Shown: positions 63,805-64,000 of the stretch, piece after piece | How positions within the stretch are numbered: the stretch's first letter is position 1 | How the letters are laid out: every line of letters starts with the position of its first letter | Assembly: GCF_019443125.1 (NCBI RefSeq) | Contig: NZ_JAHYXK010000001.1 | Coordinates: forward strand, 186,001-250,000 | From: Pontibacter aydingkolensis | GTDB taxonomy: Bacteria > Bacteroidota > Bacteroidia > Cytophagales > Hymenobacteraceae | Direction: 5' to 3' | DNA: 64,000 nucleotides | Notes under the pieces: generated by a model | What the model was told of the DNA's origin: nothing | Database searches by the model: none | Seen by the model: only the letters and a program-made list of their open reading frames with translations | Position numbers and translations under genes: made by a program

Positions 63805-64000
63805 TTAATGTTGATATTTCTGGAGCAAGCTGTCTACGTGTTTGCGCGCCATATCAAAGCGTTCCTGCTGCTGCCCGGTTATTTCGATAAAGGGTACCTG
63901 CATTGCTTCGAGCTCACGTTTATACCAGTCAAAAAAGAACTGGCGCATGTGCGGGTGCTCTCGCTGCGGGTCTGGCTCCCACGGCAAATCAACGCCCATC
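63805..64000 (-). CDS. 3' end of a NadR-like AAA kinase (partial, runs off the window)
   Basis: Only the C-terminal about 65 residues are in the window. VDLPWEPDPQREHPHMRQFFFDWYKRELEAMQVPFIEITGQQQERF matches the end of the NadR-type ribosylnicotinamide kinase domain (AAA_28), in which D-L-P-W-E-P-D-x2-R-E is conserved. The reading frame remains open to the edge, so the Met at 63999 is probably internal. The likely product makes NMN/NAD from nicotinamide riboside. It lies 11 bases from the epimerase gene, in the same direction. Confidence 0.8.
   Translation of the reverse strand, partial: MGVDLPWEPDPQREHPHMRQFFFDWYKRELEAMQVPFIEITGQQQERFDMARKHVDSLLQKYQH

Noticed and set aside
1..64000. Reading TATACTTTG copies as promoters
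   Set aside because: The Bacteroidota -7 box needs two bases between TA and TTTG (TAnnTTTG). TATACTTTG offers one or three, and most copies are inside genes in both orientations.
1..64000. tRNA or rRNA genes
   Set aside because: I scanned spacers for T-loop words such as GTTCGAATC and for rRNA signatures and saw none. A tRNAscan-SE run would settle it.

Overview
The window looks like a chromosomal segment of an aerobic, gliding-type Bacteroidota, most likely a Cytophagales member of the family Hymenobacteraceae (Pontibacter or a close relative). The evidence is a T9SS C-terminal sorting tail, the gliding lipoprotein GldH, a fused SecDF, a BatD protein, a TPP-riboswitch-controlled TonB receptor, the alternate GlmU-like enzyme and many -7 boxes of the Bacteroidota type TAnnTTTG. 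GC content is moderate. Most genes lack a clear Shine-Dalgarno sequence. The genus is an inference from overall flavour. I see no tRNA, rRNA, CRISPR array, insertion sequence or prophage.

Layout. 0-3.2 kb: secreted T9SS protein, YceI protein, biotin ligase. 3.2-8.1 kb: a likely operon rsfS-ftsH-LUD protein-lpxH-secreted protein. 8.1-13.5 kb: Gdx-like SMR exporter, double GNAT protein, Zn alcohol dehydrogenase, glycosyltransferase and flippase. 13.7-17.4 kb: ricT-like PSP1 gene overlapping gldH, an endonuclease/exonuclease/phosphatase-fold protein and a cold-shock gene. 17.7-19.7 kb: a 634-residue Gly/Ser/Tyr/Gln low-complexity protein resembling eukaryotic FUS/EWS prion-like domains. 19.8-26.9 kb: SDR, beta-propeller-like lipoprotein, MORN-repeat protein and a giant helicase with a C-terminal nuclease-like domain. 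27.2-32.1 kb: a membrane protein, a short MutS-like ATPase, an esterase, a Nudix hydrolase and a methyltransferase. 32.3-36.8 kb: an NSS transporter with a 53-residue partner gene and a helix-hairpin-helix protein, then cyclophilin and an RmlD-like SDR. 37.1-51.9 kb: housekeeping genes (alanine symporter, hemC, holB, GlmU-like, rpmE2, pyrR, rdgB, udk, RCK protein, secDF, nfu, nhaD). 52.0-64.0 kb: aroC-batD, queG, ruvB, gcdH, the thiamin TonB receptor with its TPP riboswitch, an aldose epimerase and the 3' end of a NadR-like kinase.

Two things stand out. First, the 7-mer AAGTATA/TATACTT is hugely over-represented on both strands, in all reading frames and between genes. I hand-counted about 23 copies in the 3.9-kb helicase gene, where about 0.5 would be expected by chance. 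It is sparse in conserved highly expressed genes and absent from the low-complexity gene. Second, the SYGQ-rich low-complexity protein has its own strong Shine-Dalgarno site and strong terminator, and sits next to a cold-shock gene. Several intergenic regions also carry long perfect inverted repeats, REP-like palindrome clusters and a dispersed repeat family.
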